A stretch of 17,323 nt of DNA from positions 1-17,323 of the forward strand of contig JAIRKS010000160.1 in the NCBI GenBank assembly GCA_031259905.1, in the 5' to 3' direction. The stretch's first letter is position 1; every line of letters begins with the position of its first letter. Below, piece by piece: positions 14,507 to 17,323 of this stretch. Under the pieces are notes generated by a model, which was given only the letters and a program-made list of their open reading frames with translations, made no database searches and had not been told where the DNA came from. The position numbers and the translations under genes were made by a program. This DNA is from Odoribacteraceae bacterium. Lineage in GTDB: Bacteria; Bacteroidota; Bacteroidia; Bacteroidales; Marinifilaceae.

Positions 14507-15766
14507 ATGATACAAGAAACCAAAATTTGTGTAATCGGCCTCGGTTACGTGGGATTACCGCTGGCGAGACTATTCGCCACAAAATATCCCGTCGTGGGCT
14601 TCGACATAAACGAAACCCGCGTCAACGAGTTAAAAAACGGCATGGACCGCACCCTGGAAGTAGACAACGCAACGCTTCGAGCGGTCTTGAAAAACGAGTT
14701 AAACGACACCACCGGGCTATACTGCACCCGCGACCTGGACAAGATCAAGGACTGCACGGTGTACATCGTCACCGTCCCGACCCCCGTGGACAAGAACAAC
14801 CGTCCCGACCTGACCCCCTTGTACAAGGCCAGCGAAACCGTCGGCAAGGTAATCAAGCGCGGTGACCTCGTCATCTACGAGTCTACCGTCTACCCGGGAG
14901 CCACCGAGGAAGACTGCATCCCCGTTGTCGAGAAAACCTCCGGCCTGGTCTTTAACCGGGACTTCCACGCCGGGTACTCGCCCGAACGCATCAACCCGGG
15001 CGACAAGCAACACACGGTAGAAAAAATAAAAAAAGTAACCTCCGGCTCCACCCCCGCGGCCGGCGCCCGCGTGAACGCCCTCTACGCCTCCGTCATCGAG
15101 GCCGGCACGCACCTCGCCCCGACAATCCGTGTGGCCGAGGCCGCCAAGGTCATCGAAAATTCCCAACGCGACATCAACATCGCCTTTGTCAACGAGCTAA
15201 AAAAGATCTTCGACAAGATGGGCATCGACACCAACGCCGTCCTCGAGGCCGCCGGCACGAAATGGAACTTCCTCCCCTTCAAACCGGGACTCGTCGGCGG
15301 CCACTGCATCGGCGTCGATCCCTACTACCTGGCGCAAAAAGCCCAGGAATACGGCTACCATCCCGAGATCATCCTCGCCGGTCGCCGCGTCAACGACAGC
15401 ATGGGACAATACGTCGCCTCCGAGGTCGTCAAGCAAATGATCAAGGAAGGGATACCGGTAAAAAACTCCAACGTCCTCGTTCTTGGCATCACCTTCAAGG
15501 AAAACTGTCCCGACACGCGCAACACCAAAGTCGTGGACATCATCCGCGAACTGCGCGAGTACGGCGTGAACATCATCGTCCACGACCCTTGGGCCGACCC
15601 CGCCGAGGTAAAGCACGAGTACGGCCTCGACATATTAACGGAAATGCCCGTCACCCCCTTCGACGCCGCGATCCTCGCCGTCGCCCACGAGGAGTTCCGG
15701 AACGTCGCCTTCAACAGCAAGCTCGTCTACCGGGCGAAAAACCTCGAAACGCTTTCAACGCGATAA
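14507..15766 (+). CDS. tviB: UDP-N-acetyl-hexosamine 6-dehydrogenase, TviB/WbpO type
   Basis: A 419-residue cytoplasmic dehydrogenase that oxidises C6 of a UDP-HexNAc to the uronic acid in two NAD-dependent steps through a thioester. Visible are the cofactor loop GLGYVG (11-16), TVPTP (89-93), ESTVYPG (125-131), Lys214 in EAAKVIENSQRD, and nucleophile Cys267 in GGHCIGVDPYYL. GITFKENCPDTRNTK belongs to the C-terminal UDP-binding domain. The GGHCIGVDPYYL and SPERINPGD wording separates it from UDP-glucose dehydrogenases (Ugd) and points to TviB/WbpO. It is directly coupled to the WbpP-type epimerase. Codons here end mostly in C, a trend that becomes extreme in the flippase gene. WbpA/TviB/WbpO distinctions cannot be settled by eye. 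Confidence 0.9.
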   Translation: MIQETKICVIGLGYVGLPLARLFATKYPVVGFDINETRVNELKNGMDRTLEVDNATLRAVLKNELNDTTGLYCTRDLDKIKDCTVYIVTVPTPVDKNNRPDLTPLYKASETVGKVIKRGDLVIYESTVYPGATEEDCIPVVEKTSGLVFNRDFHAGYSPERINPGDKQHTVEKIKKVTSGSTPAAGARVNALYASVIEAGTHLAPTIRVAEAAKVIENSQRDINIAFVNELKKIFDKMGIDTNAVLEAAGTKWNFLPFKPGLVGGHCIGVDPYYLAQKAQEYGYHPEIILAGRRVNDSMGQYVASEVVKQMIKEGIPVKNSNVLVLGITFKENCPDTRNTKVVDIIRELREYGVNIIVHDPWADPAEVKHEYGLDILTEMPVTPFDAAILAVAHEEFRNVAFNSKLVYRAKNLETLSTR

Positions 15767-15856
15767 AACACGGCTCAAGTGAAACCGGTAAACATCAAGC
15801 GCGAGAAACCCGGCTCCCCCAGCGTCCCCCGTCATCACTAACGCCACGCGAAACAA

Positions 15857-17212
15857 ATGAAATCCATCCTTTCACGAATACCCGGCGGAAAAAACTCCAG
15901 CCCCCGCACCAGGGAATACAGGAAAAACACCATCCTCCTCCTGTGCTTCCAGGCAATATCCCTCGTCGTCAACCTCCTCCTCGTCCCCGTCGTCATCCGC
16001 GCCCTCGGGAAAGAAGAATACGGCATATGGGTCGTCCTCGTCACCATCGTCGGCTGGCTATCCCTCTTCGACCTCGGCCTCGGCCACGGCCTGCGCAACA
16101 AGTACGCCGAAGCCAAGGCCTTGGGCAACACCGACGACATGAAACACCTCGTCAGCACCGCCTTCATCACCCTCTGCGGCCTCTCCGCCACCCTCTTCCT
16201 CCTCTTCATCATCGCCTGGCCCCTCGTCCCCTGGACCGCCGTCTTCGCCTGCGACCCCGCCCTCGAGCGTCACCTCTCCCTGCTCGTCCTCGTCGTCATC
16301 GCCAGCTTTTGCCTCAGGTTCATCGCGAACACCTGCACCTACCTCCTCCTGGCCGACCAGAAACCCGCCTACTCCAACGCCATCACCCTCTCCGGCCAGG
16401 TACTCTCGCTCCTCGTTGTCACCCTCCTCGTCAAATTCTCCAACCCCGGCCTCCTCACCCTCGGCGCCGCCCTCTCCCTCTGCCAGCTCTCCTCTTTCCT
16501 CGTCGCCTTCATCCTCCTCTTCTCCGGCAAGTACCGCCACCTCCGCCCCCGCCCCTCCCGCTTCTCCCGCCCCCTCGTCCGCCCGCTATTCTCCCTCGGC
16601 ACGAAATTCTTCGCCATACAACTCACCGCGATGATCATCTTCGCCTCCACCAGCGTCATCATCGCCCACGTCAGCTCGCTCGAGAACGTCGCGGAATTCA
16701 ACATCGCCTACAAGTACATCACCATCCTCCAGGTCGCCTTCGCGGCAATCGTCGCCCCCCTCTGGAGTGCCTCCACCGACGCCCTCGCCCGCGGCGACAT
16801 GGCCTGGATCAAGAAAGCGGTAAAAAACATCAACATCCTCTGGACCGGCGCCGTGGCGGCAGGCATCCTCATGATCATGCTCTCCCCCCTCGCCTACAAG
16901 CTCTGGCTGGGAGACACCCTCCGCCCCGATAAACCACTACTGGCGCTCGTGCTAACCTGTATCGCCTTCCAGCTCCTCGACATGACCTACCGCGGCGTCA
17001 TGAACGGGGCGGGAAAAATACGCCTCCAGCTCCTCGTCACCTCCATCCAGGCCCTCCTCCACGTCCCCCTGGCAATCATCCTCGGTCGACAACTCGGCGT
17101 GGCAGGCGTCCTCGTCCCGACAATACTCTGGAACATCGTGAACTGTGCCTGGGAAAAACACCAGTACACCCTCATCGTCAACAAAAAACCAACCGGAATA
17201 TGTAACCAGTAA
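15857..17212 (+). CDS. Wzx-type polysaccharide flippase (oligosaccharide translocase)
   Basis: A 451-residue polytopic membrane protein of the MATE-like polysaccharide transport family. I count roughly 12 hydrophobic segments after a short basic head. The pattern LVPVVIRALGKEEYGIWVVL followed by LFDLGLGHGLRNKYAEAKA is typical of Bacteroidetes O-antigen and capsule flippases. It should turn the undecaprenyl-linked repeat unit to the periplasmic side for a Wzy polymerase, which must lie outside the window. It follows the 6-dehydrogenase after 90 bp without an obvious promoter. Base use is striking: the coding strand is packed with CTC, GTC, ATC and GCC codons, so long false frames open on both strands. 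No terminator follows. Confidence 0.9.
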   Translation: MKSILSRIPGGKNSSPRTREYRKNTILLLCFQAISLVVNLLLVPVVIRALGKEEYGIWVVLVTIVGWLSLFDLGLGHGLRNKYAEAKALGNTDDMKHLVSTAFITLCGLSATLFLLFIIAWPLVPWTAVFACDPALERHLSLLVLVVIASFCLRFIANTCTYLLLADQKPAYSNAITLSGQVLSLLVVTLLVKFSNPGLLTLGAALSLCQLSSFLVAFILLFSGKYRHLRPRPSRFSRPLVRPLFSLGTKFFAIQLTAMIIFASTSVIIAHVSSLENVAEFNIAYKYITILQVAFAAIVAPLWSASTDALARGDMAWIKKAVKNINILWTGAVAAGILMIMLSPLAYKLWLGDTLRPDKPLLALVLTCIAFQLLDMTYRGVMNGAGKIRLQLLVTSIQALLHVPLAIILGRQLGVAGVLVPTILWNIVNCAWEKHQYTLIVNKKPTGICNQ

Positions 17213-17323
17213 AAAAACAAGACCATTAAAAGAATAATAAAATAAATCTTTCATTTAGTTAAAAATATAAAACGGGGGGGGGTAAAATTGGCCTTCACTT
17301 CTAACATAGGCATCCATTCAACA
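17213..17323. other. AT-rich intergenic end of the window with a G9 run
   Basis: The sequence turns sharply AT-rich after the flippase, then carries nine consecutive G residues at 17274-17282, followed by ordinary sequence to the edge. No start codon with a good reading frame is visible on the plus strand. On the minus strand a frame of 23 codons enters from the window edge and stops at 17251-17253; I cannot tell whether it is the end of a gene. Confidence 0.45.

Noticed and set aside
16058..16540. Minus-strand frame of 160 codons inside the flippase gene
   Set aside because: Glu/Gly-rich shadow of C-rich sense codons with no recognisable domain.
15262..16932. Plus-strand frame of 556 codons overlapping the dehydrogenase and flippase genes
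   Set aside because: It is Arg/Pro/His-rich, low-complexity, and overlaps two well-supported genes; it comes from the C-rich codon use.

Overview
The window is chromosomal DNA from a GC-rich member of the Bacteroidetes, most likely the order Bacteroidales. The evidence is the Bacteroidales-type BamD lipoprotein followed by an RNA polymerase omega-like gene, an LptG permease directly behind tgt, a UpxY-type NusG paralogue heading a surface-polysaccharide locus, -7 promoter elements of the TAnnTTTG type, and very few strong Shine-Dalgarno sites. The genus cannot be fixed from this sequence.

Layout. (1) 1-83: the first 27 codons of a minus-strand gene of unknown function that runs off the window. 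(2) 84-798: a gene-free divergent region holding three different tandem-repeat arrays, with periods 42, 21 and 21 bp. This is the most unusual part of the window. (3) 799-4638: plus-strand housekeeping genes bamD, rpoZ, a terminator, coaBC, pyrB and pyrI, closed by a strong hairpin. (4) 4693-6324: pruA on the minus strand, convergent with pyrI. (5) 6325-6708: a divergent intergenic region. (6) 6709-10437: tgt, lptG (2 bp apart) and an RluB-type pseudouridine synthase with a long Arg/Asp/Tyr/Asn-rich disordered N-terminus. (7) 10438-17323: the start of a capsule or exopolysaccharide locus, with upxY, a 344-bp leader-like gap, a membrane-bound FlaA1/WbpM-type sugar dehydratase, a WbpP-type C4 epimerase, a TviB/WbpO-type 6-dehydrogenase and a Wzx-type flippase. 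The locus continues beyond the window, and a run of nine G residues lies just after the flippase.

How the genes fit together. bamD (outer-membrane protein assembly), omega, coaBC (coenzyme A), and pyrB/pyrI (pyrimidines, with the allosteric regulatory chain) form a core growth cluster. pruA works in proline/glutamate catabolism. tgt and the pseudouridine synthase modify tRNA and rRNA; LptG belongs to the lipopolysaccharide exporter. In the polysaccharide locus the epimerase and 6-dehydrogenase together should make UDP-N-acetylgalactosaminuronic acid from UDP-GlcNAc. The dehydratase should supply a 6-deoxy-4-keto aminosugar. The flippase moves the lipid-linked repeat unit across the inner membrane, and UpxY is expected to help RNA polymerase read through the long operon.

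No CRISPR array, rRNA, tRNA or intact mobile element was seen. No clearly new multigene system stands out. The best candidates for undescribed biology are the three-array repeat region at 69-666 and the minus-strand gene it leads into.
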